Shown: one piece after another, positions 28,076-36,890 of the stretch | How the letters are laid out: every line of letters starts with the position of its first letter | Numbering within the stretch: position 1 is the stretch's first letter | Source: an uncultured Lachnospiraceae bacterium | GTDB taxonomy: Bacteria; Bacillota; Clostridia; Lachnospirales; Lachnospiraceae | Direction of reading: 5' to 3' | Length of the DNA: 64,000 bases | NCBI GenBank assembly: GCA_947384285.1 | Contig: CANDGI010000008.1 | Span: 1 to 64,000 of the forward strand | Notes under the pieces: model-generated | Told to the model about the DNA's origin: nothing | Seen by the model: the letters and a program-made list of their open reading frames with translations, nothing else | Databases searched by the model: none | Program-made: the position numbers and the translations under genes

Positions 28076-30067
28076 ATGTCACACAAATACGAAAAATTAT
28101 TTGAGCCTTGCCATATTGGAAAGGTAGAGATCAAGAACAGGATGTTTATGGCTCCTATGGGACCGGTAGGTTTCGCAGATCAGGATGGAGGTTTTACAAG
28201 AGCAGGGCAGGAATATTATATTGAACGTGCCAGGGGTGGGGTTGGGCTTCTTATGACTGGTACAGTTAATGTTGATTACAATGAGATTTTACGTGGGGGT
28301 CTTCCTTGTCCAACTTTTAATCCTGTGGTGTTTACCAGGTCATCCATTGATATGGTGGAAAGTGTTCACACCTATGGTGCAAAATTTTTTCTGCAGCTTA
28401 CAGGTGGGCTTGGACGTTCGGCATTTCCGGGGGCAACTTCTCAGCAGATTGCGCCGTCGCCGGCAAAAAACCGGTTTGATCCAAGGATTGAACATCGGGC
28501 TATGACAACAGAAGAGATAAAAGTCTGGATTGGAAATTTTGTGAAATCAGCGGTAATTGCACAAAAAGCAGGATTTGATGGCGTGGAGATCCATGCAGTG
28601 CATGAAGGATATCTACTGGATCAGTTTGGAATGAGTTTTTTTAACCAGAGAACAGATGAGTATGGCGGAAGCCTGGAAAACCGCTTGCGCCCGGCATTAG
28701 AGATTGGACAGGGAATTAAGCAGGCATGCGGCAGAGATTTCCCAGTTTCCCTGCGGTTCAGCCCAAAGAGTTTTATGAAGGGTTACGCGCAGGGGGCAGT
28801 TCCAGGAGAAAAATTTGAAGAAAAGGGAAGAGACATCGAGGAAGGAATTCAGGCAGCAAAAATCCTCGTGGAAGCAGGTTATGATGCGCTTAATATAGAT
28901 GTGGGATGTTATGATTCCTGGTACTGGAACCATCCGCCAGTGTATTTTGGATGCAAGGGAATGTATCTGAAGTTTGGAAAGATGATAAAACAGCATGTAG
29001 ATGTGCCGGTATTAGTGGCAGGGCGTATGGATGATCCGGAGATGGCCTGTGAAGCAATTGGAAATTCCTGTGATATGGTTGGTTTTGGAAGGCCATTGCT
29101 TGCAGATCCATTCCTTCCGCAAAAGCTTGCATTGGGAAAGGAAAAAGATATTCGTCCATGTATTGGCTGTCATATGGCGTGTATGGGAAGGGCTTCAAAA
29201 TTTACACATCTTTCCTGTGCAGTAAATCCCCAGTGTGGATTTGAGACAGAGAGAATTATTACGCCGGCAGAGAAGAAAAAAAGAGTGCTTGTAGCAGGCG
29301 GAGGCGTCGGAGGCATGGAGTGTGCTGTTATTTTGAAAAAGCGGGGGCATGAGGTGATTCTTGCAGAAAAAGGCGAACGTCTGGGGGGAATTCTGAATAT
29401 TGCTGCAATTCCTGATTTCAAGAAAGATGACAGAGAATTGATTGCATGGTTTGAAAGGCAGTTGAAAGAGGAAGGTGTAGAGGTTCGTCTCAATACTCAG
29501 GTAACCTCAGAGTATGTAAAAGAAGTAAAAGCAGATGCAGTGGTTACAGCAACTGGTGGAGAACCGATTCATCTTGATTTTAGCGGAGAAGGAACTTATG
29601 CGATGGCGGCAGAAGTATTTACAGGGAGTGTGCCTGTGGAAGAAAAGGCAGTTATTATTGGCGGCGGCCTAATTGGATGCGAGCTTGCATTGTATTTGCT
29701 TCAAAATGGGAAAGAAGTATCCATTGTTGAGATTGCTCCTGCATTGATGGGCGGAGGACATGGAAGTATGCCGTTTATGAACTGGTCTATGCTGGTAGAT
29801 TTGCTGAAATTCCATAAGGCGGATTTGCATACCAGCGCAAGGGTGACGGAACTTTGCAAAGATGGAGTTGTGATTGAGCAGGAAGGAACAAGTAAGAAAA
29901 TTAATGCAGATACGATTATCTTGGCAGCAGGATACCGGCCAGTCAATGAGCTGCATCAGGAATTGGAGCACACAGGTATTCCGGTTTATAATATCGGTGA
30001 TTCGCGGAGTGTAAACAATATTATGCAAGCAATCTGGGATGGGTTTGAGATTGGGCATTCTATTTAA
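28076..30067 (+). CDS. Old Yellow Enzyme-type NADH:flavin oxidoreductase (BaiCD/dienoyl-CoA reductase-like)
   Basis: A 663-residue flavoprotein. ATG 28076 follows AGAAAGGGG and lies downstream of the promoter. The N-terminal TIM barrel (about 1-340) binds FMN; the [4Fe-4S] cysteines are in CIGCHMACMG and a further Cys in HLSCAVNPQCG. The C-terminal half has FAD/NAD Rossmann motifs VLVAGGGVGGMECA and AVIIGGGLIGCELALYL. This is the 2,4-dienoyl-CoA reductase/BaiCD/BaiH architecture, which reduces activated C=C bonds in acyl-CoAs, bile-acid or steroid intermediates, or other enoates. The substrate cannot be read from the sequence. The following CoA-transferase, 17 bp downstream, suggests a CoA-thioester or a CoA-activated substrate. 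Confidence 0.88.
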   Translation: MSHKYEKLFEPCHIGKVEIKNRMFMAPMGPVGFADQDGGFTRAGQEYYIERARGGVGLLMTGTVNVDYNEILRGGLPCPTFNPVVFTRSSIDMVESVHTYGAKFFLQLTGGLGRSAFPGATSQQIAPSPAKNRFDPRIEHRAMTTEEIKVWIGNFVKSAVIAQKAGFDGVEIHAVHEGYLLDQFGMSFFNQRTDEYGGSLENRLRPALEIGQGIKQACGRDFPVSLRFSPKSFMKGYAQGAVPGEKFEEKGRDIEEGIQAAKILVEAGYDALNIDVGCYDSWYWNHPPVYFGCKGMYLKFGKMIKQHVDVPVLVAGRMDDPEMACEAIGNSCDMVGFGRPLLADPFLPQKLALGKEKDIRPCIGCHMACMGRASKFTHLSCAVNPQCGFETERIITPAEKKKRVLVAGGGVGGMECAVILKKRGHEVILAEKGERLGGILNIAAIPDFKKDDRELIAWFERQLKEEGVEVRLNTQVTSEYVKEVKADAVVTATGGEPIHLDFSGEGTYAMAAEVFTGSVPVEEKAVIIGGGLIGCELALYLLQNGKEVSIVEIAPALMGGGHGSMPFMNWSMLVDLLKFHKADLHTSARVTELCKDGVVIEQEGTSKKINADTIILAAGYRPVNELHQELEHTGIPVYNIGDSRSVNNIMQAIWDGFEIGHSI

Positions 30068-30084
30068 GAGAGGAGGATTTGTGT

Positions 30085-31695
30085 ATGGCAGAACAGAATA
30101 TGATGATGAAAAAAGCAAAGCAGGCGCAGATGATTTATGATGATATTGTGAAAAAAACAGGAATTAAGCCTTATCCGGTGGTATTTGTCGGAGATGAAGA
30201 GAAGAGGGAGATGTTTGAAAAGGGTGCTTATGAGGATAATCCGTTTCCGGGGCCGATGGCAGGAGAACTTCCGAAACTTCGCCTGCCGGCAATCCATAAC
30301 CTTTTTGCGGAAGAGGTTATTCCTCAGACTGCAGCTATTGGCGCGGTACTTTCTGCTTGCAGTGCAGCAGCTTCAGAGATAGGGAGACTCCGCGGAGACA
30401 ATGCAGAAGATGCAGAGATTTACTGTGATATGGCATTTTCCGGTTTGCAGGCTGATCGGGTTTTTATGGCAAATTATACTAGCGGGGAATTTAAGATGAA
30501 GCGCATGATGGCAGCCACACATCTTCGGACTGCGCTTGCAGGAGAATGGTATAAGCACAAAACCAAGGACGGGCGAATGATTTCCATGCATGCGTATTAT
30601 ATGGATAAATTTAAAAAATTGGTGGAAATGCTGGAATTAAAAAAGCCTTATGACCAGTATCTGATTACAACTGTTGAGGAAGATTTGCCGGAAGTGGAAG
30701 CAGCAGTAAAAAGGTATGATGCGAAAGAACTTGAGGACAAGATTTTTGCATGTGGAGCCAGTGCAGTTGTGGTCCGGGATAGAGAAGAATGGGAGAACAG
30801 CACGGTAGGCAAGGCTGTGCTTGCAATGCCGATTGTCCGTGTAGATAAGTGTGCAGAAGGAGGGACAGCACAGTGGGGCATACCGAATGAAAAAGGCCCT
30901 TTGGCAGGAATTAAAGTACTTGATTTGACCCATATTATTGCGGGACCTGCATGTTCCCGGATTCTTGCAGAATATGGAGCAGATGTGCTCTTAGTGCGCA
31001 GAGGCACATTTATGGATCAGGAGCAATGCATGAATGAGTATGACGGCTGGGCAGGCAAACGCATGATTAATTTGGATTTTAATATTCCAGAACAGTTAGA
31101 ACGGGTAAAAGAGTTGATTTGTGAGGCGGATGTGGTCACTTATACATATCGGAGCGGAGCATTGGATAAGTTCGGGTTGTCAGAGCAGGAAATACGAAGG
31201 ATGAATCCGAATGTGATATATGCGGATTTGATGTGTTTTTCTGATACAGAGTGGCGGAACCGCCCAGGCTGGGCGCCTTGTGCAGAAGATATTTCGGGTA
31301 TTTCCATCCGCAACGGAAGTAAGGAGCATCCCGAAAATCTGAGCGGCGTGCCGATGGATTATTTTCCGGGATTTTTATTGGCTCTTGGAACGCTTCAGGC
31401 AATAGGGAAGAAATTAACAGAGGGCGGAGGATATCATGTGGTGACTTCCTTAGCCCGGGGAGCACAGTATTTGCATGAATGTGCAGACTTTTGTAATGAA
31501 TGGCATGAGACACAGTTCAGCAGAGCGGTGGAATTTTATGAGACGCCGGAATGGAATCGATTGATCCACTATGTAGATGGGTGTGCGATTCCAGGAGAAT
31601 GCGGTTTTACCAGCGCTGCTGTTGTGAATACGAAATATCCGCCGAGAAAAGAAAATTTAATTTTTACGGAGGGTGTTGGCTGGAGCCAGAAATAA
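30085..31695 (+). CDS. long-form CaiB/BaiF (family III) CoA-transferase
   Basis: A 536-residue CoA-transferase. ATG 30085 follows GAGGAGG. The family hallmark PLAGIKVLDLTHIIAGP, which normally opens these proteins, begins only at about residue 273. It is preceded by a domain containing SACSAAASEIGRLRG and DMAFSGLQADRVF that corresponds to the long variants seen in other bacteria. The region VPMDYFPGFLLALG includes Asp425, which by position matches the catalytic aspartate of the family. These enzymes move CoA between carboxylic acids. Pairing with the OYE protein echoes bile-acid and aryl-acid pathways in gut Clostridia, but the acid here is unknown. Confidence 0.82.
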   Translation: MAEQNMMMKKAKQAQMIYDDIVKKTGIKPYPVVFVGDEEKREMFEKGAYEDNPFPGPMAGELPKLRLPAIHNLFAEEVIPQTAAIGAVLSACSAAASEIGRLRGDNAEDAEIYCDMAFSGLQADRVFMANYTSGEFKMKRMMAATHLRTALAGEWYKHKTKDGRMISMHAYYMDKFKKLVEMLELKKPYDQYLITTVEEDLPEVEAAVKRYDAKELEDKIFACGASAVVVRDREEWENSTVGKAVLAMPIVRVDKCAEGGTAQWGIPNEKGPLAGIKVLDLTHIIAGPACSRILAEYGADVLLVRRGTFMDQEQCMNEYDGWAGKRMINLDFNIPEQLERVKELICEADVVTYTYRSGALDKFGLSEQEIRRMNPNVIYADLMCFSDTEWRNRPGWAPCAEDISGISIRNGSKEHPENLSGVPMDYFPGFLLALGTLQAIGKKLTEGGGYHVVTSLARGAQYLHECADFCNEWHETQFSRAVEFYETPEWNRLIHYVDGCAIPGECGFTSAAVVNTKYPPRKENLIFTEGVGWSQK

Positions 31696-31981
31696 AAGAA
31701 TGTGGTTCGTCTGCTGCTTGTCACGGTAAACGCAAGCTTTATAAACTTTTTGTAAACTGGGGGAAATCAGTTTTCAACATTAAAACTATGTGTAAAAATG
31801 TGATGGTTAAATTATTTTGCGTATAACAAACAGCTAGACATGGGGTTCTGCCATGCGTTAAACGGTATATTTAATTTGAACTCTCTATTTTATTCCAGTA
31901 TTTAATCCGGCCAGTACTTTATAAAGGTAAGCCATGTCATACCCACATTTTTCTTTTACTGGCATGGCCGCGGCATAATAT

Positions 31982-32098
31982 AGCGAAAGCGCAAGGGCGC
32001 ACTGGGGAATAGAAAACAGTCTGCACTGGGCGCTTGATATCGCATTCCGCGAGGAAAACCGGATTAGAGCTGGAAATGCAGCTGAGAACATGTATGGC
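31982..32098 (+). pseudogene. ISAs1-family transposase remnant, C-terminal motif
   Basis: In one plus-strand frame this encodes SESARAHWGIENSLHW followed by ALDIAFREENRIRAGNAAENM. This is the highly conserved C-terminal block of ISAs1-family (H-repeat-associated) transposases, including the Trp-Gly-x-Glu-Asn signature. A stop codon lies directly upstream, and the rest of the catalytic domain is missing on this strand. It is a decayed fragment. Confidence 0.75.
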
Positions 32099-32216
32099 AC
32101 GCCATATAGGTATAAATCTCAGTATCATTTTCAACGTAATACTTCCTTTTTTCTATCCTCTTGTACTCCCCGCAGAGGTTTTTATAGTAACGCCCCGCCT
32201 TTTCTAGGACATCTTT

Positions 32217-32484
32217 CTCTCGTTTGCAGGCACGGTGCTGGTCCACCGGAAAAATGCATCATGGAATTTTTCTGGCTCAACCATTGGAAAACCCTGTTTA
32301 TCGTATCATTGGAAGGGATGCTGCCTGGCAGTTCAAGGAACATTCCCAGCCATTCTTTTTTCGAAGCCGTCCAGTCCGCAGTCTCATTCCAGGTATTCGT
32401 TCCTGCAAGGACTGCTGCGACAGCTATAATGATAATATCAAGAAATTTGTGTCTTTGGTTGTATAGAGCCCTTGGATCTGGGAT
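32217..32484 (-). pseudogene. ISAs1-family transposase remnant, N-terminal part, opposite strand
   Basis: The minus strand reads IPDPRALYNQRHKFLDIII, then LAGTNTWNETADWTASKKE and LPGSIPSNDTINRVFQWL. This is the DDE-transposase-associated N-terminal domain of ISAs1-type elements. A frameshift near 32,270 moves the continuation (EPEKFHDAFFRWTSTVPANER) to another frame. A stop codon lies just upstream of the visible start. The fragment faces away from the C-terminal fragment on the plus strand, so the region has been inverted or built from two copies. Confidence 0.75.
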
Positions 32485-32520
32485 TTCTTGCGTTTACCGT
32501 GTGCTGCTCGTCCTGTTTGG

Positions 32521-32549
32521 TTGCAAATTCCAAACTCTTACGTTATAAT
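32521..32549 (+). promoter_or_regulatory. promoter of the TetR gene
   Basis: TTGCAA (32521-32526) and TATAAT (32544-32549) with 17 bp between. Transcription would begin around 32,556, which argues against use of the ATG at 32,557 and for the GTG at 32,581 behind AAGGGGG. Confidence 0.65.
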
Positions 32550-32580
32550 TATCTGAATGAAAGACAAGGGGGAAGAAAAT

Positions 32581-33177
32581 GTGGAAAAAGGGATGAGCAG
32601 GAAGCAGCAGGCGATAGAGAGCAAGCGGCATATTCTGGATGTGGCTTTTGCATTGACAGAGGAAAAAGGGTTTGATTCTTTAACGATACAGGATATTTGC
32701 CGGACAGCTGGGGTTTCAGTAGGCGCATTTTATCACTATTTCGCAAGCAAGGAAGCATTGATTCTGGAGTGGTATGGCGTGGCAGACGAATATTTTAAAG
32801 AAGAAGTTCTGCCGGGATTAAAAGAATCTGATGCAGATATTACAGAGAAATTGATTTTGTTTGCCGGGGAACAGGTTGGGCTCGGGGTAAAGTATGGGGC
32901 AAAATATATTGCCCAGCTTTACCGCGCCCAGCTTCAGTATAACAGTGAGCAGTTTTATAGTGTGGAACGAGGAATGGTAGGAGGTTTGGAAGAACTGTTA
33001 AGATCTGGTGTTGAGAAAGGTGAATTAAAAGAGAGCATAGCAGTGGAACAACTTGCACATGAACTGTTTGTAATTATGCGCGGGATTACGTTGGACTGGC
33101 TGTGGGGAGGCACAGAAGATCCCAGGAACAATGTAAGGACAATGATTACCAACTATCTGTCCCTATATCGGAAATAA
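32581..33177 (+). CDS. TetR-family transcriptional regulator
   Basis: About 198 residues from the GTG at 32581, chosen because AAGGGGG lies 8-9 bp ahead and the promoter places the transcript start at about 32,556. An in-frame ATG at 32557 and another at 32593 are alternatives. The N-terminal HTH (SKRHILDVAFALTEEKGF, then TIQDICRTAGVSVGAFYHYF) is clearly TetR. The C-terminal ligand-binding domain is helical and not assigned. Downstream, after a terminator, the MalY-like gene has palindromic AACTG-CAGTT sequence between promoter and start, which may be its operator. Confidence 0.88.
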   Translation: MEKGMSRKQQAIESKRHILDVAFALTEEKGFDSLTIQDICRTAGVSVGAFYHYFASKEALILEWYGVADEYFKEEVLPGLKESDADITEKLILFAGEQVGLGVKYGAKYIAQLYRAQLQYNSEQFYSVERGMVGGLEELLRSGVEKGELKESIAVEQLAHELFVIMRGITLDWLWGGTEDPRNNVRTMITNYLSLYRK

Positions 33178-33223
33178 GGATTGAATTTTCAGTGTCAATG
33201 GCAAGAGAGCAGGAAATACTACC

Positions 33224-33280
33224 AAACTCAGACGAATTAATTTGTGTATTATTCACAAAGATTCCCTGAGTTTTTCTTTT
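33224..33280 (+). terminator. terminator of the TetR gene
   Basis: AAACTCAG (33224-33231) pairs with CTGAGTTT (33266-33273), enclosing a second hairpin TTTGTG/CACAAA, and is followed by TTTCTTTT. The stacked stems and T run indicate intrinsic termination. Confidence 0.7.
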
Positions 33281-33284
33281 TCTG

Positions 33285-33345
33285 TTGACAAAAGTGATAA
33301 AAGATATATAATTAGTTTAACTGATAAACAGTTTAAATATTAAAC
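33285..33345 (+). promoter_or_regulatory. promoter and palindromic operator of the malY-like gene
   Basis: TTGACA (33285-33290) and TATAAT (33307-33312) are 16 bp apart. Directly downstream lie AACTG (33318-33322) and CAGTT (33328-33332) around 5 bp, and GTTTAA-ATA-TTAAAC (33331-33345). Operators at the transcript start suit a repressor; the TetR protein encoded just upstream is the obvious candidate. Confidence 0.6.
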
Positions 33346-33365
33346 TTTAGGAGAAGGTGGAGCTT

Positions 33366-34556
33366 ATGAAGTATGATTTTGACCGTATTGTGAACAGAAA
33401 GCAAACCAATGACATGAAGTGGCATGCAAAAGCAGTCAGTTCTTATCTGCACATGGATATTCCAGAGCATATGATTCCCATGTGGCTTGCAGACTCGGAA
33501 TTTCCCTGTGCCCCAGTAATCGTGGAATCATTGAGGAATCGGGTGGAAAAAGAGATTTTTGGCTATTGTACGCCTATGGAAAGCTTTTACCAGGCAGTCT
33601 GCTACTGGCAGAAGCTGCGTTTTGGCTGGGAGGTGAAGCCGGAGTGGATTACTTATACCCCTTCCGTCGTGGCCGGAATCAACATTGCAATCCGTACGTT
33701 CAGCAAAGAAGGAGACGGGATAATTATCCAGCAGCCGGTGTATGATCCCTTTGCCACGATTGTGAAGAATGATAACCGCAGGGTTGTAAATAATGGCTTG
33801 GTCTGCCGGGACATGCATTTTGAAATGAATTTGGAAGAGCTGGAGGAGTTGGCTTCTAAGCCGGAAAATACCATGATGATTCTGTGCAGCCCCCACAATC
33901 CTACAGGACGGGTATGGAAGAAGGAAGAGTTGAGAAAGGCTGCGGATATCTGCTTAAAGCATCATGTTATGCTGGTGTCGGATGAGATTCATGGGGACAT
34001 TGTTTACGAGGGGCATACCCATTATCCATTGCTCAGCCTGGATGAAAGATATGCAGATAATTTTATCCATTTGACAGCGCCGGGCAAGACATTTAATGTG
34101 TCCGGGCTGAAATCCAGCATGTCCATTATCCCCAATCCCAAGGTGCGGGAAGCCTTCGGGAAGACACAGATTGCCATGTCCCTGGATGTGAAAAACACCT
34201 TCGGCATTGAGAGTGTAATTGCCGCTTACACCCCAAAGGGCGCAGAGTGGGCAGAGCAGGAGATAGCTTATATGCAGGCAAATGTAGATTATGTGGAACA
34301 ATATCTGAAAGAACATATGCCGGGCGTAACCATGATCCGGCCGGAGGGAACTTTCTTATGCTGGCTTGATCTGTCTGGCCTGCATCTTGGTGATCAGGAG
34401 CTGTTTCAGAGAATTGTATTGGACGCGGCAGTTATCTGTGTTCCGGGGCCTTGGTTCGGGCCGGGCGGAGAAGAGCATTTCCGGCTGAATGTGGGATGTC
34501 AAAGAAGTATTCTAACGGAGGCGTTAGATCGCATGAAAAAGGAATTATACCGCTAA
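33366..34556 (+). CDS. MalY/PatB-family aminotransferase (cystathionine beta-lyase-like)
   Basis: A 396-residue fold-type I PLP enzyme. ATG 33366 is used behind AGGAGAAGGTGG. Diagnostic segments are MIPMWLADSEFPCAP, FGYCTPMESFYQAV, the PLP-site LCSPHNPTGRVW, LVSDEIHGDI with the cofactor-binding Asp, and LTAPGKTFNVSGLKSS with the Schiff-base Lys. It ends in HFRLNVGCQRSIL with the carboxylate-binding Arg. MalY/PatB proteins cleave C-S bonds of cystathionine or cysteine conjugates, giving pyruvate, ammonia and a thiol. The adjacent amino-acid permease likely supplies the substrate. The function as a C-S lyase rather than a transaminase is inferred from the family. Confidence 0.88.
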   Translation: MKYDFDRIVNRKQTNDMKWHAKAVSSYLHMDIPEHMIPMWLADSEFPCAPVIVESLRNRVEKEIFGYCTPMESFYQAVCYWQKLRFGWEVKPEWITYTPSVVAGINIAIRTFSKEGDGIIIQQPVYDPFATIVKNDNRRVVNNGLVCRDMHFEMNLEELEELASKPENTMMILCSPHNPTGRVWKKEELRKAADICLKHHVMLVSDEIHGDIVYEGHTHYPLLSLDERYADNFIHLTAPGKTFNVSGLKSSMSIIPNPKVREAFGKTQIAMSLDVKNTFGIESVIAAYTPKGAEWAEQEIAYMQANVDYVEQYLKEHMPGVTMIRPEGTFLCWLDLSGLHLGDQELFQRIVLDAAVICVPGPWFGPGGEEHFRLNVGCQRSILTEALDRMKKELYR

Positions 34557-34610
34557 CCGTAAAATGAAAATGACGGGCTTTGTATGATGGAAGCTTATAA
34601 AGGAGAAAAA

Positions 34611-35927
34611 ATGGATAATGAAAAAAATAATAAGTTAAGCAGGGGCGATTTATTTTCTATGGCAGTGGGGCAGATTATTGGTGTGGGTATTATGACTATG
34701 ACTGGCATCGCAATTGGTTTTACGGGAAGAAGTGTAAATATTGCATATATTATAGCAGGGATTATTACGATTATAGCGGCAGTGCCGCAGATTTATATTG
34801 GAGGAACGGCCAATTTTGCAGGCGGGCAATATTCGCAGATTGCAGTGCTAAGCGGCAAGAAGATGGCTGGTATTTATCTGTATGTACAGCTGTTCAGCGC
34901 GCTGGCAATCAGCATGTACACCTTGTCATTTGCAGATTATTTCTTATCCCTGTTTCCGGGAGTGCCTGCAAAGCTTATTTGCACCATCGTGCTGTCGGCC
35001 TTATTCGGCATGCATGTGCTGGGGGTAAAGCAGGCCGCAAGGCTGCAGAATATATTATGTATTGTGCTTGCCGTTGCCATTGCATCTTACATTGTGTTAG
35101 GAGTTGGGCATGTCAAACCAGATTATTTCACCAACGGGTTTATGACCAGCGGAGCAGGCGGATTTGTCCTTGCCTCCATCTATCTGACTTTTGCAGCAGG
35201 CGGCGCCCAGTATGTGGTGAATTATAGCTCTGCTGCAAAGAATCCCACAAAGGATATTCCCTTTGTTATTATTGCATCCACCGGTATTGTAGTGCTGATT
35301 TACGCAGTAATGGCAACCGTTGCGGCAGGCGTGCTTCCAGTGGAGCAGGTGGCAAACCAACCTTTGAGCGTGTCCGCAGAAGCGTTTATGCCGAAAGCGG
35401 TATATACGTTCTTTGTGGTGGGCGGCGCCATGTTTGCATTGCTGACAACCTTGAACTTTAATATCGGCATGATTGTGTATCCGGTCATGAGGGCTTGTGA
35501 AGACGGATGGCTTCCCAGGAAGCTGGCAGTAAAAAATGAAAAGTACGGTTCTGCACATTATATTTTGCTGGTATTTTATCTGATTGGCATTGTTCCGATT
35601 TTGGCAGGATTGGATTTGAACACAGTAGCAAACAGTACCGTAATATTATTTACAATTATACGGGGCGTGATCGCATTTTCTGCTATGCAGCTTCCGAAAA
35701 AACTGCCGGAGCTTTGGAATAAATCATCCTTCCATGTAAGCAATAGCAGACTGAAGGCGGTATGCATTTTTTCTATGATACTGGCAGCCTTGTCCGTGGT
35801 GGTATTATTGATTTCCACGTCCATGGTGCAGATTATTGGAAATATTACAATTCTTGCATTTGCAATTATCGTAGCGTTGCTGGTCAATAAAAAAGTAACG
35901 TTAAACCCAAGCTATACAGAAAAATAG
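34611..35927 (+). CDS. APC-family amino acid permease
   Basis: A 438-residue integral membrane protein with about twelve hydrophobic helices. The ATG at 34611 follows AAAGGAG; an in-frame ATG at 34584 has no good ribosome-binding site. The N-terminal helix has the APC signature VGQIIGVGIMTMTG, a glycine-rich unwound segment used in substrate binding. Related proteins move amino acids or amines in symport or exchange. It starts 54 bp after the MalY-like gene, so the two probably form an uptake-and-degradation operon for a sulfur amino acid; the substrate is inferred only. Confidence 0.85.
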   Translation: MDNEKNNKLSRGDLFSMAVGQIIGVGIMTMTGIAIGFTGRSVNIAYIIAGIITIIAAVPQIYIGGTANFAGGQYSQIAVLSGKKMAGIYLYVQLFSALAISMYTLSFADYFLSLFPGVPAKLICTIVLSALFGMHVLGVKQAARLQNILCIVLAVAIASYIVLGVGHVKPDYFTNGFMTSGAGGFVLASIYLTFAAGGAQYVVNYSSAAKNPTKDIPFVIIASTGIVVLIYAVMATVAAGVLPVEQVANQPLSVSAEAFMPKAVYTFFVVGGAMFALLTTLNFNIGMIVYPVMRACEDGWLPRKLAVKNEKYGSAHYILLVFYLIGIVPILAGLDLNTVANSTVILFTIIRGVIAFSAMQLPKKLPELWNKSSFHVSNSRLKAVCIFSMILAALSVVVLLISTSMVQIIGNITILAFAIIVALLVNKKVTLNPSYTEK

Positions 35928-36059
35928 ATGGTACATGCTCCGTACCGCAGCGGGCTATCCTGTCTTTCTTTGAAAAATATGGTTTCTTTTGTGGAAAAAT
36001 GGTGGTAGAATATTTTTAATGTATACAAAAACTGCAACTATGAGGAAAGAGGGAAACCC

Positions 36060-36527
36060 ATGACAGATATGAAAGAAGCGATTCGGCTGGTTGACAATTT
36101 GTATTCTGTGGAAAGGATTGTCTCGGCAATGGAAAAAGAACCAAAAAATTACGGGACAGAGGAACTGCTTTATTCCAACGAAGTACATACATTGAAAATG
36201 GTTGCCCAGTATGAGGGGATCACGCAAAAAGAATTGACAGGCAAAATGTTCCGCACGAAAGGCGCAACTTCTGTAATGATTAAAAAATTAGAAAAGAAGG
36301 GCTTGATTACCAGAAAAGAGGATGAAAAGGATGCCAGGGCGCTCCGGCTGTATTTGACAGAAAAAGGAGAGTGGGTCCACAAATGCCATTTGAAATATGA
36401 CGAAGAGGTGATTGGATCTTGGCTGGCGGAATTAAATTTCTCCAGGGAGGAGATTGCAGGCGCCAACCATTTCCTGGAGAAATTTATCTGCTATATTGAA
36501 AAACGCATGAGTTGTGCGGAACAGTAA
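36060..36527 (+). CDS. MarR-family transcriptional regulator
   Basis: A 155-residue winged-helix regulator. The central DNA-binding part has TLKMVAQYEGITQKELTGKM, then MIKKLEKKGLITRKEDEKDARALRLYLT, which are the recognition helix and wing of MarR proteins. N- and C-terminal helices form the dimer interface. The start ATG at 36060 follows GAGGAAAGAGGG. It ends 5 bp before the end of a convergent minus-strand gene. Its target cannot be told; the permease operon just upstream is a candidate. Confidence 0.9.
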   Translation: MTDMKEAIRLVDNLYSVERIVSAMEKEPKNYGTEELLYSNEVHTLKMVAQYEGITQKELTGKMFRTKGATSVMIKKLEKKGLITRKEDEKDARALRLYLTEKGEWVHKCHLKYDEEVIGSWLAELNFSREEIAGANHFLEKFICYIEKRMSCAEQ

Positions 36528-36532
36528 TTTAT

Positions 36533-36889
36533 TCATAATGGCTGATAGAGAAAGCCATCCAGCTCCCCATGGTCGAAAAACAGGATTTCTTCAATTTTTT
36601 CCTGATCCCGTACCGGAAGGAATATAGTCAGCTTTGTCCGCCGATGCCCGCAATTGGGGCATCGGTAGGCATGGAGTCCACAGGCGTACATGCCTGGGGG
36701 AATCTGTGCTTTTTTCGATACAGGAACCAGGTGTTCCCGGTAATAATCCGCAGTTTCATGGGAGATGTAGTGATCCACTGTCAAATCCGGCAGGGCATAC
36801 AGCTGTTTGTGCACCACATCCATCTCGCTTTGGCAGAGGTTGCACCAGTCGTCGTGGAAGGCAGCGCGCATTTTCCGAAAAATTCCCAT
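36533..36889 (-). CDS. small Cys-rich zinc-ribbon-like protein, unknown function
   Basis: A 118-residue soluble protein with CNLCQ near residue 16 and YRCPNCGHRR near residue 75, so two CxxC pairs that could bind one zinc. There is no signal peptide or membrane segment. It is the last gene of a three-gene minus-strand group with two small membrane proteins, 1 bp from its upstream neighbour. I do not recognise the family. Confidence 0.6.
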   Translation of the reverse strand: MGIFRKMRAAFHDDWCNLCQSEMDVVHKQLYALPDLTVDHYISHETADYYREHLVPVSKKAQIPPGMYACGLHAYRCPNCGHRRTKLTIFLPVRDQEKIEEILFFDHGELDGFLYQPL

Positions 36890-36890
36890 A

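Larger units (their letters stand above)
31722..32501. repeat. 15-bp inverted repeat flanking transposase remnants
   Basis: CACGGTAAACGCAAG at 31722-31736 recurs as its exact reverse complement at 32487-32501. The pair brackets the scrambled ISAs1-like fragments and starts within 30 bp of the CoA-transferase stop. It may mark the ends of a rearranged insertion. Confidence 0.5.
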
